Assembly: GCA_017470345.1 (NCBI GenBank)
Contig: JAFUEP010000024.1
Coordinates: 1-64,000, forward strand
DNA from: Prevotella sp.
GTDB taxonomy: Bacteria > Bacteroidota > Bacteroidia > Bacteroidales > Bacteroidaceae
Direction of reading: 5' to 3'
DNA length: 64,000 bases
Positions 34,668 to 43,953 of this stretch are shown piece by piece. A program made the translations under genes and the position numbers. The notes below the pieces were generated by a model that ran no database searches, was not told the DNA's origin, and saw only the letters and a list, made by a program, of their open reading frames with translations. Position 1 is the first letter of the stretch. The number at the start of each line of letters is the position of its first letter.

Positions 34668-34745
34668 CGTCACGACGTGACGGCATGGCGTCACGCCGTG
34701 GTTTCATGGCGTCACGTCGTGACGGCATGCGGTTACGACGTGACG
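34668..34745. repeat. CGTCACG/CGTGACG palindrome array 1
   Basis: Four short palindromes of the type CGTCACGACGTGACG are separated by GCATGG- or TTTCATGG-type spacers. The same family is at 60814-60892, and a single unit is at 59107-59121. Confidence 0.8.
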
Positions 34746-34790
34746 AGAGTTTTGCGGTGCATTTAGATGCAGAATAAATACAAATGCACG

Positions 34791-34843
34791 ATTGTGCAAA
34801 GCTTTTGTCGAATTGTGCAAAGTCGATGCGCGATTATGCAAAG
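34791..34843 (+). promoter_or_regulatory. Three 11-bp boxes at 21-bp spacing
   Basis: ATTGTGCAAAG at 34791 and 34812, and ATTATGCAAAG at 34833, begin exactly 21 bp apart, two helical turns. The last box ends 20 bp before the TAACTTTG box of the LRR gene. The face-aligned spacing suggests co-operative binding of a regulator. Confidence 0.6.
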
Positions 34844-34863
34844 TCGGTTTCGGAAAAAATGCT

Positions 34864-34871
34864 TAACTTTG
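34864..34871 (+). promoter_or_regulatory. -7 box of the LRR-dockerin gene
   Basis: TAACTTTG lies 33 nt before the ATG at 34905. Confidence 0.7.
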
Positions 34872-34904
34872 CAGCGGAAAATGTTAACTAAACACTATCA
34901 TACG

Positions 34905-37900
34905 ATGATGATGAAAAAAATCTTATTGGCCATTGCGGCCCTGACGTGTTTCTGCATGCAGATGCAGGCCGAAACCATCCCCATCGACGCCGAGCACTTC
35001 CCCGACTCCGTGTTTCGGAATTATGTGCTAACTCAGATGCAATATATGAAGAGCATCACCGTCCAGCCCCTTGTCGGCGAGGACGGCAAGCTGTCGGACT
35101 ATGAGCGCAAGCATGTGAAACAGATTATCATCCCCGAAGGGTGCAAGAGTGTTGAGGGCATCCAATACTTCTCGGAGTGTGAGGTTGAGCATCAGCATAT
35201 ACGTCTCTATTCTACAGACCTGACGACCCTCGACCTCTCGGGCATGCAGATGTCGGACTTCTATGCCGAGGGCATGAGGCTCGAGTCGCTTAACTTGCAG
35301 GGCTGTGAGAAGCTGGAAGTGCTGTTTTGCCAGCAGAACAGACTCACCACGCTCAACTTGCAAGGCTGCACGAGTTTGCGGTCAATCAAATGCTATGACA
35401 ACCAGCTGACTTCGCTCAACCTGAGCCGTGCGACAGCGCTGAAATATCTTCACTGCCACAATAATCAGATCGAGATACTCAGCATCACGTCGCCCAGCAT
35501 CCAAACCATCAACTGCAGCTACAACCCCCTGACGGCCTTGTTCCTGCCGACGATCACCTATAATGCAACTACACTCCTGACGGACCTGGACTGCCGCCAC
35601 ACCCAGCTCACCACCCTCGACCTGGGCGACAACCGGTACAACAGGGTAGAATGTTCCAGTTCGCCCATCAACGGCATCACCTGGTCGTCGGCAGGCAACG
35701 GCTCAGTCAAACAGCTGTACTGCGACAGCACGAAGGTCAGCGGCGAAGATCTCAGCGCCATTCCACACCCTGAGGATCTGTCGTACCTGTCGTGCAGAAA
35801 TTGCGGAATAAGCTCAATTGACGTGTCAAGAATGACGTCATTGGAGCGGTTTGATTGCGATTACAACAAACTGACTACGATTGACCTTTCGCACAACGCT
35901 GCACTTTGGTATGGCTACTTCTACGGCAACCAACTGTATGCGCTCGACGTCACGCCCACCCGAATCAGCAACTTGTCAAACTGCATCCAGTACTTAGAGG
36001 GTCAGGCCGTGGACATTGACGGAGGTTTATACGTGCGGCTGAACAGCGAGGTCAACGTTGATTCCATTTTCAACCTCAGCTACCACGTCTACAATACAGG
36101 GCGCTATAAAATCTCCAAACCGCTTATGCGGGGCGAGTACCTGCTGATCAATATGGACGGCATCGATTTCGATAAGGTGCACTATAGCTATCATGCCGGC
36201 AATGGGACGACATTGCGGGTCAACATCAATACCGGCGCCAAGGGCGTCGGCATCAACGAATACAACTTTCCCGACGAGCGCTTCCGCCGCTACCTGCTCA
36301 GCCAGTCGTACGGCCGCGACTCTCTGCTGACCGACGACGAGATAGCCGCCATCACCAAGCTCGACATCTCTGGCAAGAGCATCGTCTCGCTCGAGGGCAT
36401 ACACTACCTGAATAACCTGTCCGACCTCAATTGCTCGAGCAACAATCTGACCAGCGACGGCTTCCAGCCCGTGGTCTGGCTGGCCAACCTGACACATCTG
36501 GAGTTCAGCCAGAACGCGGGTATCACCAGCTTCGACGCCAGTCGGCTCACGAAGCTGCGCTGGCTGGTCGGCTGGGAATGCGGCCTCAGCTCACTGAACC
36601 TGACGGGCTGCAACGAGCTGACCACCCTCAGCATCGAGGACAATCAGCTGACCGAACTCGACCTCACGAGCAACGTCAGGCTGCAGAGCGTCAGTTGCGA
36701 CAACAACCAGCTGACCGCCATCCGGGGGCTCAACCAGCTGGCCGACCTGCGCACCCTCGGCTGCCCCAACAACCGGCTCGACTCTATCGACGTCGCGACG
36801 CTGACCATGCTGAGCTCTCTCTCCTGCGGCAACAACAACCTGACCGAGCTCGACCTGAGCGGCGCCGGCAACATCAAGTATCTCTATGCCGAAAAGAACC
36901 GCCTCACGGCCGTCAGCCTGCCCGACTACTGCCTGCTGCGCGAGGTACGCCTCTACGCCAACCAGCTGAAGGGCGACGCCATGCAGGCCATAGCCCAGGC
37001 GCTGCCCCAACGGACGTCGACCGCCAACCTGAGGGCCTACTATCAAGGCTATGCCACCGAGGGCAACGTGATGACAACCCGGGTGGTCGACTATCTGAAG
37101 GAGAAGGGCTGGACGCCGCAATACACCACCAACGGCTACACCTGGATTGACTACGAGGGCGAGCCCATGGAGTACGACCTGTGGGTCAACGGCACGCGGG
37201 TGACGACGGCCAACTGCAACGACATCGAGAATCTGACCCGCTATGACCAGGGACGCATCTCCTACGACGAGATGACGAACACGCTGACGCTCGACAGTGC
37301 CTATATCGGCTCGACAGCGGCCTACGCCATCCGCGACAGCATCCCCGGCCTGACGATCAAGCTCAACGGCGAGAGCACATTCAACATGTCAAAGGGCGGC
37401 GGACTGGACGCCTACTGCGACGTCACCATCACGGGCCCGGGCAAGGTGACTTTCAAAACTGACAACAACGCCATCGACCTTTCCTGGAATGACAACACGC
37501 TGACCGTCAAGGGCGGTGCCGAGGTCATTGCTGACGCCAGCGAAGCAACATCATCCGACAGCTACGGCATCAGCGGCTTCACGCGGGATGGATTAATCGG
37601 AGAAAGCGAGGCCGCTTGCGTCGGCACACTGAACGTAGAGGGCAACGGCACGGTGGTCAAGGCCATCGGCAAAAAAGTGAGCATAGGCCAGCTGAAGGCG
37701 CTGACCTATCCCGCGGGCGCCTCGCTGCTGGTGGGAAGCCAGGATGGCACAAACACCACACAGGGTTACTTCGTAAACAACAATGTATGCATAAGTTCAG
37801 GCACGGGTAGAGTAGACAGAATATACTTACCAGCCAAGAATCTGTGGGTGACCCTGACCTGCCCGACCTACGTGCGCGGCGACGTCAACATGGACGGCAC

Positions 37901-38045
37901 GGTCGATGCCGCCGACCTGACAGCGCTCGCCGGCATCATCGTCGGCACGGCCGCAGACACCGAGCTGTCTGATGTCAACGAGGACGGCGGGGTCACCATA
38001 GCCGACCTGACCGCCCTGGTAGGCCTGCTGGTGAGCGGGAACTAA
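34905..38045 (+). CDS. Secreted leucine-rich-repeat protein with dockerin-like C-terminus
   Basis: From the ATG at 34905 the product has 1,046 residues. This start gives a proper signal peptide (KKILLAIAALTCFCMQMQA); longer in-frame options would begin at or before the promoter. Two LRR blocks of about 21-residue units (LTTLNLQGCTSLRSIKCYDNQ type, internalin-like) lie at about 60-440 and 450-690. A beta-helix-like segment follows (about 740-960), and a dockerin-like pair of loops ends the protein (VRGDVNMDGTVDAAD and DVNEDGGVTIAD). It is probably a surface-exposed binding protein. A strong hairpin follows the stop. Confidence 0.85.
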   Translation: MMMKKILLAIAALTCFCMQMQAETIPIDAEHFPDSVFRNYVLTQMQYMKSITVQPLVGEDGKLSDYERKHVKQIIIPEGCKSVEGIQYFSECEVEHQHIRLYSTDLTTLDLSGMQMSDFYAEGMRLESLNLQGCEKLEVLFCQQNRLTTLNLQGCTSLRSIKCYDNQLTSLNLSRATALKYLHCHNNQIEILSITSPSIQTINCSYNPLTALFLPTITYNATTLLTDLDCRHTQLTTLDLGDNRYNRVECSSSPINGITWSSAGNGSVKQLYCDSTKVSGEDLSAIPHPEDLSYLSCRNCGISSIDVSRMTSLERFDCDYNKLTTIDLSHNAALWYGYFYGNQLYALDVTPTRISNLSNCIQYLEGQAVDIDGGLYVRLNSEVNVDSIFNLSYHVYNTGRYKISKPLMRGEYLLINMDGIDFDKVHYSYHAGNGTTLRVNINTGAKGVGINEYNFPDERFRRYLLSQSYGRDSLLTDDEIAAITKLDISGKSIVSLEGIHYLNNLSDLNCSSNNLTSDGFQPVVWLANLTHLEFSQNAGITSFDASRLTKLRWLVGWECGLSSLNLTGCNELTTLSIEDNQLTELDLTSNVRLQSVSCDNNQLTAIRGLNQLADLRTLGCPNNRLDSIDVATLTMLSSLSCGNNNLTELDLSGAGNIKYLYAEKNRLTAVSLPDYCLLREVRLYANQLKGDAMQAIAQALPQRTSTANLRAYYQGYATEGNVMTTRVVDYLKEKGWTPQYTTNGYTWIDYEGEPMEYDLWVNGTRVTTANCNDIENLTRYDQGRISYDEMTNTLTLDSAYIGSTAAYAIRDSIPGLTIKLNGESTFNMSKGGGLDAYCDVTITGPGKVTFKTDNNAIDLSWNDNTLTVKGGAEVIADASEATSSDSYGISGFTRDGLIGESEAACVGTLNVEGNGTVVKAIGKKVSIGQLKALTYPAGASLLVGSQDGTNTTQGYFVNNNVCISSGTGRVDRIYLPAKNLWVTLTCPTYVRGDVNMDGTVDAADLTALAGIIVGTAADTELSDVNEDGGVTIADLTALVGLLVSGN

Positions 38046-38064
38046 AAAAGCCTCCGGCTGCGAG

Positions 38065-38102
38065 TTTTTTTTGCCGAAACGCAATCAGTTTCGGCAAAAA
38101 AA
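38065..38102 (+). terminator. Rho-independent-type hairpin
   Basis: TTTTTTTTGCCGAAAC and GTTTCGGCAAAAAAA pair across a 7-nt loop just after the LRR gene and end only 4 nt before the next promoter box. Confidence 0.75.
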
Positions 38103-38105
38103 CTG

Positions 38106-38113
38106 TACCTTTG
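38106..38113 (+). promoter_or_regulatory. -7 box of the SpmAB-like gene
   Basis: TACCTTTG lies 8 nt before the ATG at 38122, so the transcript should be almost leaderless. Confidence 0.7.
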
Positions 38114-38121
38114 CAGCCGTT

Positions 38122-39354
38122 ATGGTACTGAATTATATTTGGATTGCATTCTTCGTCATCGCCTTCATCGTGGCGCTGGTGAAGCTCGTGTTCTGGGGCG
38201 ACTTCGACGTCTTCCCCGCTATGATGGACTCGACGTTCTCGTCGTCGAAGACCGCGTTTGAAATCTCACTCGGACTGACGGGCGTCCTGTCGCTGTGGCT
38301 CGGCATCATGAAGATCGGCGAGCGCGGAGGCGTGGTGGGTGTGCTGGCACGCCTGCTCAGCCCCGTCTTCGTGCGACTGTTCCCGCAGATCCCGAAGGGG
38401 CACCCCGTCACGGGATCCATCTTCATGAACATCGCGGCCAACATGCTGGGACTGGACAATGCGGCCACGCCGCTGGGCCTGAAGGCGATGGATCAGATGC
38501 AGGAGCTGAACACGCGGAAGGACACGGCCACCGACCCGATGATCATGTTCCTCGTGCTCAACACGAGCGGACTGACGATCATACCCGTCTCGATCCTCGT
38601 CTACCGCGCGCAGATGGGGGCCGCACAGCCTACCGACATCTTCGTGCCGATCCTGCTGGCCACGTTCTTCTCCACCCTGGCCGGCATCATCGTCACGTCG
38701 CTCTATCAGCGCATCAACCTGCTCAACCGCACGCTGCTGCTCTTCCTCGGAGGCGTCTGCGCCTTCGTGGCCGCCACCATCTGGGGCTTCTCGCAGCTTG
38801 ACCCGGAGAAGATGAACCTGGTGTCGACGAGCGTGGCCAACATCCTGCTGATGACCATCATCGTCGGGTTCATCGTGGCCGGCATGCGCAAGCGCGTCAA
38901 CGTCTACGACGCCTTCATCGAGGGCGCCAAGGACGGCTTCACGACGGCCGTGCGCATCATCCCCTACCTCGTGGCCATCCTCGTGGGCATCGGCGTCTTC
39001 CGCGCCTCGGGCGCCATGGACGCCCTCATCGGCGGCATCGCCTGGTGCGTGGAGGCGGTCGGACTGGACACCGACTTCGTCGCAGCACTGCCCACGGCGC
39101 TGATGAAGCCCCTCTCGGGCAGCGGCGCCCGCGGCATGATGGTCGACGCCATGACGACCTACGGCGCCGACTCGTTCGTCGGGCGGCTCAGCTGCATCTT
39201 CCAGGGCTCCACGGACACCACCTTTTATATATTGGCCGTCTACTTCGGCAGCGTCGGCATTCGCTACACCCGCCACGCCGTCGTCTGCGGCCTGCTGGCC
39301 GACCTGGCCGGCATCATCGCTGCCATCGCCATCGCGTACTTCTTCTTCGGCTGA
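38122..39354 (+). CDS. SpmA/SpmB-type fused nucleoside-recognition membrane protein
   Basis: From the ATG at 38122 the product has 410 residues and about ten membrane segments. It joins the two halves that are separate SpmA and SpmB proteins in spore formers: the first has GSIFMNIAANMLGLDNAATPLGLKAM, the second PLSGSGARGMMVDAM and CIFQGSTDTTFY, both typical of the nucleoside-recognition (Gate) family. In non-sporulating Bacteroidota the function is unknown; transport is likely. The in-frame stretch upstream of the ATG covers the promoter and hairpin and is not coding. The flippase gene follows after 73 nt on the same strand. Confidence 0.88.
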   Translation: MVLNYIWIAFFVIAFIVALVKLVFWGDFDVFPAMMDSTFSSSKTAFEISLGLTGVLSLWLGIMKIGERGGVVGVLARLLSPVFVRLFPQIPKGHPVTGSIFMNIAANMLGLDNAATPLGLKAMDQMQELNTRKDTATDPMIMFLVLNTSGLTIIPVSILVYRAQMGAAQPTDIFVPILLATFFSTLAGIIVTSLYQRINLLNRTLLLFLGGVCAFVAATIWGFSQLDPEKMNLVSTSVANILLMTIIVGFIVAGMRKRVNVYDAFIEGAKDGFTTAVRIIPYLVAILVGIGVFRASGAMDALIGGIAWCVEAVGLDTDFVAALPTALMKPLSGSGARGMMVDAMTTYGADSFVGRLSCIFQGSTDTTFYILAVYFGSVGIRYTRHAVVCGLLADLAGIIAAIAIAYFFFG

Positions 39355-39427
39355 GCCCAGAGCGCCGGAAGAATGAGATTTCGGAATTTCGGAATAACGT
39401 TATAACGAGAAAAAGGAAAAAAAGCAA

Positions 39428-40918
39428 ATGCCCAACCTGAAATCCCTGGCCAAGGACACGGCCATCTACGGACTGTCGAGCATCGTCGCCCGATTCATCA
39501 ACTACCTGCTGGTGCCCATCCAGACGGCACGCTTCGCCGCGTCCGGCGGCGAGTATGGCGTCATCACCAACGTCTATGCCTACGTCTCGATCCTCATCAT
39601 CCTGCTGACCTTCGGCATGGAGACGACCTTCTTCCGATTCATGAACCGCGAGGGCGAGCGACCGGAGGGCATCTACTCGACGACGCTGCGCATGCTGGCC
39701 ACGACGTCGCTACTGAGCATCGTCGTAGTGCTCCTGCTGCTTGACCCCATCGCCACGGCCATCGGCTACGGCGACCACCCGGAGTATGTCGGCGTGATGT
39801 ACACCACGGTGGCCATCGACGCCTTCACCGCCATCCCCTTCGCCTACCTCCGCTATCAGCACAAGCCGGTGAAGTTCGCCGCCCTGAAGATCATCAACAT
39901 CCTGCTCAACATCACGCTCAACGTGCTCTACCTCATCGTGCTGCCTGCACTCAGGTGGGACCCGCTGGGCATCTACGACGAGGCATTCACGCTCGACGTG
40001 GCCTTCGTCTTCTACATCAACCTCGTCTGCACCGTCGCCACGCTGCTTATGCTCTACAAGGAGCTGCGGGGCATCCGTTTCGGCTTCGACTGGGCCGCCT
40101 GTCGCCGCATGCTCGCCTACACGTGGCCGCTGCTCGTCATGGGCGTCGCCGGACAGCTCAACCAGGCCGCCTCGCAGATCCTCTTCCCCTACCTCTACGA
40201 CGGCTCGGTCGAGGAGGCCCGCACGCAGCTGGGCATCTACGGCGCCTGCATCAAGATTGCGATGATCATGGTCATGATCACCCAGGCCTTCCGCTTCGCC
40301 TACGAGCCCTTCGTCTTCGGCAAGTCGAAGGACCGCGACAACCGCGAGACCTATGCCCAGGCGATGAAGTTCTACCTCATCTTCACGCTCCTGGCCTTCC
40401 TCTCGGTCATGGGCTATCTCGACCTGCTGAAGTACATCATCGGCGAGAGCTACTGGGAGGGTCTGCGCGTGGTGCCCATCGTCATGGCGGCCGAGATCAT
40501 GTTCGGCGTCTTCTTCAACCTCTCCTTCTGGTATAAGCTGACCGACCGCACCATCTGGGGCGCCTACTTCTCGGGCATCGGCGCCGTGGTGCTCATCGCC
40601 ATCGACGTCGCCCTCATCCCGCGCTACGGCTACATGGCCTGCGCCTGGGCCGGCTTCGCAGCCTACGCCGTGTCGATGCTCCTCAGCTACTTCATCGGCC
40701 AGCACTACTACAAGATCGACTATCCGCTCACCGACATGGCGCTCTACGTCGTCGTGGCCGCCGCGCTCTACGTCGGCATGACGCTGACCGCCAGTCTGCC
40801 GCTCATCCCGCAGCTGGCCGTCAACACGCTGCTCATCCTCGCCTTCGTGGCCCTCATCGTCCGCCGCGACCTGCCGCTGAGCTCCCTGCCCGTCGTCGGC
40901 AAGTACTTCCGCCGCTGA
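39428..40918 (+). CDS. Wzx-like oligosaccharide flippase
   Basis: The 496-residue protein has about 14 hydrophobic segments and the polysaccharide-biosynthesis/MATE-like start LKSLAKDTAIYGLSSIVARFINYLLVPI. Conserved pieces such as EYGVITNVYAYVSIL, YAYEPFVFGK and GAYFSGIGAVVLI agree with lipid-linked oligosaccharide flippases. It would move lipid-linked glycans across the inner membrane. No glycosyltransferases are adjacent, so it is a stand-alone flippase here. It lies 73 nt after the SpmAB-like gene, in a possible operon, and is convergent with the TonB receptor gene. Confidence 0.9.
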   Translation: MPNLKSLAKDTAIYGLSSIVARFINYLLVPIQTARFAASGGEYGVITNVYAYVSILIILLTFGMETTFFRFMNREGERPEGIYSTTLRMLATTSLLSIVVVLLLLDPIATAIGYGDHPEYVGVMYTTVAIDAFTAIPFAYLRYQHKPVKFAALKIINILLNITLNVLYLIVLPALRWDPLGIYDEAFTLDVAFVFYINLVCTVATLLMLYKELRGIRFGFDWAACRRMLAYTWPLLVMGVAGQLNQAASQILFPYLYDGSVEEARTQLGIYGACIKIAMIMVMITQAFRFAYEPFVFGKSKDRDNRETYAQAMKFYLIFTLLAFLSVMGYLDLLKYIIGESYWEGLRVVPIVMAAEIMFGVFFNLSFWYKLTDRTIWGAYFSGIGAVVLIAIDVALIPRYGYMACAWAGFAAYAVSMLLSYFIGQHYYKIDYPLTDMALYVVVAAALYVGMTLTASLPLIPQLAVNTLLILAFVALIVRRDLPLSSLPVVGKYFRR

Positions 40919-40945
40919 CGGCCCGCACACCGATTATTCTTAAAC

Positions 40946-41105
40946 AACGAATTAAAACGAATTTCACGAATTCTCTGCGCACTAGTATTCCGCAAACAAT
41001 TCGTGAAATTCGTTTTAATTCGTTATTCTGAAAATTCGTATAATTCGTGAAATTCGTCTTAATTCGTTGTCTTAAATAAATTCGTATAATTAGTTTTAAT
41101 TCGTT
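40946..41105. repeat. AATTCGT repeat with 27-bp perfect inverted arms
   Basis: The 27-nt arms at 40946-40972 and 40998-41024 are perfect reverse complements with a 25-nt spacer. More direct copies of TAATTCGT and GAAATTCGT follow to 41105. The array fills the gap between two convergent genes, where it could act as a two-way terminator. Confidence 0.85.
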
Positions 41106-41126
41106 GTTAAAAAAATCCCGTATAAA

Positions 41127-43475
41127 CTAAAGTGCGATAGGCACTTGCAGTTTGAGGGCGACGTTGCGGCCCATGCCGCCGACAGGTCCGTCCTCGGCAT
41201 ACTTCAGCCGGCTGAGGTGCGACGTGTAGTAGCGGTCCAGAAGGTTCTGGACGGTGAGCAGGAGCGTGCAGAGGCGGCGTCCGCGGACGTTGAAGTCGGT
41301 GCCGGCCGAGAGATGCACCAGCGTGTAGCTGGGCGTGGGCGTCTCCGTCTGGTTGGCCGTGTGGGCATGGCTCTGGCGCAGGTAGCACTCCAGTCCGACG
41401 GCCGCAAACGTGTTGTTGAGCAGACGGCGGCCGTCGCGCACGATGTCGTAGCGCAGGTCGCTCGTCCAGCGGGGTGCCGGCGTGAAGGGCAGCCAGCGGG
41501 CGTCGGCCGGCTGGTGCAGCTGTCGCGCACTGACAAACGAAAAGGTGTTCTCGAAGTGCAGCGGCTCCACGGGGTGAATGTCGACGAGCGCCTCGCCGCC
41601 CCATAGGCGGGCGTCGCCGGCGGTATAGCTGAAGCGGTCGGTCATGTCGGGCAGGCGTTTGAGGTAGATGAAGTTGTCAATATGATTGACGAAGAGCGAC
41701 AGCTGGGCCGACAGCACGTCCGACGAATAGTCGAAGCCCACGTCGCCCTGCCACGAGAACTCGGGCGACAGCCCGGCGTTGCCTATCTCATAGCGGAAGG
41801 TGCCCTCGTGCTGGCCGTTGGAGCCCAGTTCGCTGAGGTTGGGAGCCCGGAAGCCTCGCGAGAGGTTCACCCGCAGGTTCATCCGGTCGGTCAGGTTGAG
41901 GATGGCGCCGAGGCTGCCCGTCAGTCCGCTGAACGAGCGGCGGAAGTCGCGGAAGTGCAGCTCGCCGTCGTGCTCCAGCGCATAGCTGTGCAGGCGGCGG
42001 TGGTCACAGCGCAGGCCGCCGCTGAGCGTCAGCCGATCCAGCGATCGCGTGGCCGAGGCGAAGAGGCCCACGTCGAACAGCCGGTAGGCCGGGATGAGCA
42101 CCTCCTCGCCCAGGTTCTCCGAGCGCTGCCACATGCCCGAGACGCCGGCCGCATACTGCCACTCGTCGCTGGGCGTGGCCTGATAGTGGACGTCGTAGTT
42201 GACGGTGTGCAGACGGAAGTCGAGGCCCGCCTCGCCGGCCTCATGGTGGTGCTCATGCTCATGCGCTTCGCCCTCGTCTTCATCCTCATGCTCGCCCTCA
42301 TGCTCATGTTCGCCGTGGCCGTGGTCATGGCCGAACTCCTGACGACGGTTCAGCTGATAGCCCACGACGGCCTTCAGCGTGCCGTCGCCAAGGACGAACG
42401 AGTTGTCGAGCGCTGCCTTATAGTGATAGATCTTCTGGAAAGCCTCCGAGGGTTCCAGCGAGCCGTCGTCATGGCGGTGGCCGGTGACGAGGCCCGGCTT
42501 GATGTGATAGCCCGACAGCTTCAGGTGCGAGTAGCCCCAGGCGCGGTTCAGTCCGAGCATGCCCGTCAGGGCGCGCTCATGAAACTGCGACCCGCCGACG
42601 CGACCGTCGCGCCGGTTTTCATATTCGCCGGCGTCCTTCTCGCTCCATCGCCAGTTCCACACCACGCCGCCGCGGTTGCCGGCGAAGCTGCCCGTATAGT
42701 CCCACAAGTTTTGGTTCGACTGATACTCGCCGCCCACCGACGCCGCCATCTGCCCCTGCGCCATGACGGGCTGCTCGTGCATGACGAGCACACCGGCCAT
42801 TGCGTCGGAGCCATACATCAGCGAGGCCGGGCCCTTGAGGATCTCGACCGAGTGGACCGCCTGCGCATCGACCTCGATGCCGTGCTCGTCGCCCCACTGC
42901 TGGCCCTCCTGGCGCATGCCGTCGTTGACGACGACGATGCGGTTGTAGCCCAGCCCGCGGACGACGGGCTTCGAGATGCCCGTGCCCGTGGTCAGCTGAC
43001 TGACGCCCGGCTGACGGGCCACGGCGTCGATGACGTTCGTGGCGGCCGTCTCCATCAGCGTCCGCTGGCTGACCACGCTGACCGGCGACGGCGAGCGGGC
43101 GGCCAGCGACGAGCCCGTCAGGCCCGTCACCACCACCTCGTCGAGCATCGCGTTGTTCTCCTGCAGGCTGAAGTCGAGCCGCTCCGTCGTGCGCAGGTCG
43201 ACGGTCTCGATGATGGACTGATGGCCCACGTAGCTCACCTGCACCGTCGTTCTTATCCGCGGCAGCCCCTCGAGTCGGTAGTTGCCCTTAGCGTCGCTGA
43301 GGGTGCCCTCCTTGAGTTGGGGGAAATAGATACTTGCGCCAATCACGGCCTCACCCGTGGTGGCGTCGCTGACGTGCCCGCTGAGCGTCGTCTTGCGAGC
43401 CAGCGGAGCAGCCGTCAGTGCCGTGCCGACGCAGAGCAGCGTCAGCACAATATATAATTGTCTGAGTTGTTTCAT
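41127..43475 (-). CDS. TonB-dependent outer-membrane receptor with His/Asp/Glu-rich loop
   Basis: The 782-residue receptor has a signal peptide, a carboxypeptidase-like N-terminal domain (TTLSGHVSDATTGEAVIGASIYF), a plug (SLAARSPSPVSVV...VIDAVARQPGVSQLTTG...PVVRGLGYNRIVVVNDG) and a barrel. A segment near 390-425 is packed with His, Asp and Glu (GHGEHEHEGEHEDEDEG). Such loops bind zinc or similar metals in ZnuD-type receptors, so metal uptake is the likely role. The upstream same-strand gene encodes a small Cys/His membrane protein, which supports this. No SusD gene is present. It is probably transcribed from the box at 43946. Confidence 0.9.
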   Translation of the reverse strand: MKQLRQLYIVLTLLCVGTALTAAPLARKTTLSGHVSDATTGEAVIGASIYFPQLKEGTLSDAKGNYRLEGLPRIRTTVQVSYVGHQSIIETVDLRTTERLDFSLQENNAMLDEVVVTGLTGSSLAARSPSPVSVVSQRTLMETAATNVIDAVARQPGVSQLTTGTGISKPVVRGLGYNRIVVVNDGMRQEGQQWGDEHGIEVDAQAVHSVEILKGPASLMYGSDAMAGVLVMHEQPVMAQGQMAASVGGEYQSNQNLWDYTGSFAGNRGGVVWNWRWSEKDAGEYENRRDGRVGGSQFHERALTGMLGLNRAWGYSHLKLSGYHIKPGLVTGHRHDDGSLEPSEAFQKIYHYKAALDNSFVLGDGTLKAVVGYQLNRRQEFGHDHGHGEHEHEGEHEDEDEGEAHEHEHHHEAGEAGLDFRLHTVNYDVHYQATPSDEWQYAAGVSGMWQRSENLGEEVLIPAYRLFDVGLFASATRSLDRLTLSGGLRCDHRRLHSYALEHDGELHFRDFRRSFSGLTGSLGAILNLTDRMNLRVNLSRGFRAPNLSELGSNGQHEGTFRYEIGNAGLSPEFSWQGDVGFDYSSDVLSAQLSLFVNHIDNFIYLKRLPDMTDRFSYTAGDARLWGGEALVDIHPVEPLHFENTFSFVSARQLHQPADARWLPFTPAPRWTSDLRYDIVRDGRRLLNNTFAAVGLECYLRQSHAHTANQTETPTPSYTLVHLSAGTDFNVRGRRLCTLLLTVQNLLDRYYTSHLSRLKYAEDGPVGGMGRNVALKLQVPIAL

Positions 43476-43533
43476 GTTGAAAGAAAAAAATAAATGAATA
43501 ATAAGATAGACGATAGCGAACAGTTATGATTAC

Positions 43534-43592
43534 CTATTCCCTATTATCTATTATCTATTATCTATTAACTATTATCTGTTATCGATTATCTG
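43534..43592. repeat. 7-bp tandem repeat upstream of the TonB receptor
   Basis: Eight heptamers of the CTATTAT type stand in tandem, three exact in a row at 43541-43561. The array spans the gap and the last codons of the upstream gene, so changes in copy number could alter that gene's C-terminus and the spacing ahead of the receptor. Confidence 0.85.
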
Positions 43593-43941
43593 AAACCGGC
43601 GGTGCCCTCAGCCCGACGACACCCTGGTTCCCAAGGACGATGCGCCCGGCGAGCTCCACTCGCCCAAGCCGCACCACCTTATAATATATAATGGCCGTGG
43701 CTACGACGGCCGGAACAAAGGTCAACGTGAGAAACCCGCAGAGAACGCAGTCGTGGATGGCCCCGCCGGCATACTGCCCCAGATGGCCCCCACAATGGTG
43801 GTCGACGCACTCGGCGCACGCCTCCTGCCAGGCGCCGGAGGCCTGATGCACGTGGAAGGCCGACATCAACAGCATCGGCACGAACACTGCCAGCAGCATC
43901 CATGCCTTCCATCGGCGTCCTATCGTCTCGCGGCGCATCAT
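43579..43941 (-). CDS. Small Cys/His-rich membrane protein
   Basis: The 120-residue protein has an N-terminal hydrophobic helix (AWMLLAVFVPMLLMSAFHVHQ), a Cys/His cluster (HVHQ, CAECVDHHCGGH, HDCVLC) and a second hydrophobic segment (GFLTLTFVPAVVATAIIYY). It resembles DUF2946-type proteins found with metal transport genes. It probably sits in the inner membrane with the cluster in the periplasm, handing on or sensing metal for the TonB receptor encoded next. The start is the first of two adjacent ATGs. Its last codons lie in the heptamer array, so the true C-terminus may vary. Confidence 0.7.
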   Translation of the reverse strand: MMRRETIGRRWKAWMLLAVFVPMLLMSAFHVHQASGAWQEACAECVDHHCGGHLGQYAGGAIHDCVLCGFLTLTFVPAVVATAIIYYKVVRLGRVELAGRIVLGNQGVVGLRAPPVSDNR

Positions 43942-43945
43942 TCTG

Positions 43946-43953
43946 CAAAATTA
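43946..43953 (-). promoter_or_regulatory. -7 box of the metal-uptake gene pair
   Basis: The minus strand reads TAATTTTG 4 nt before the ATG at 43941, which predicts a leaderless transcript. Confidence 0.65.

Noticed and set aside
34576-34728. N-terminal extension MPSRRDAMKPRRDAM... of the barrel protein
   Set aside because: It is made of palindrome-array sequence, and the true start at 34575 has a signal peptide and lies 28 nt from a promoter box.
41682-43457. A 591-residue plus-strand frame antisense to the TonB receptor
   Set aside because: It is a shadow of the receptor gene, whose signal peptide, plug and barrel are clear.
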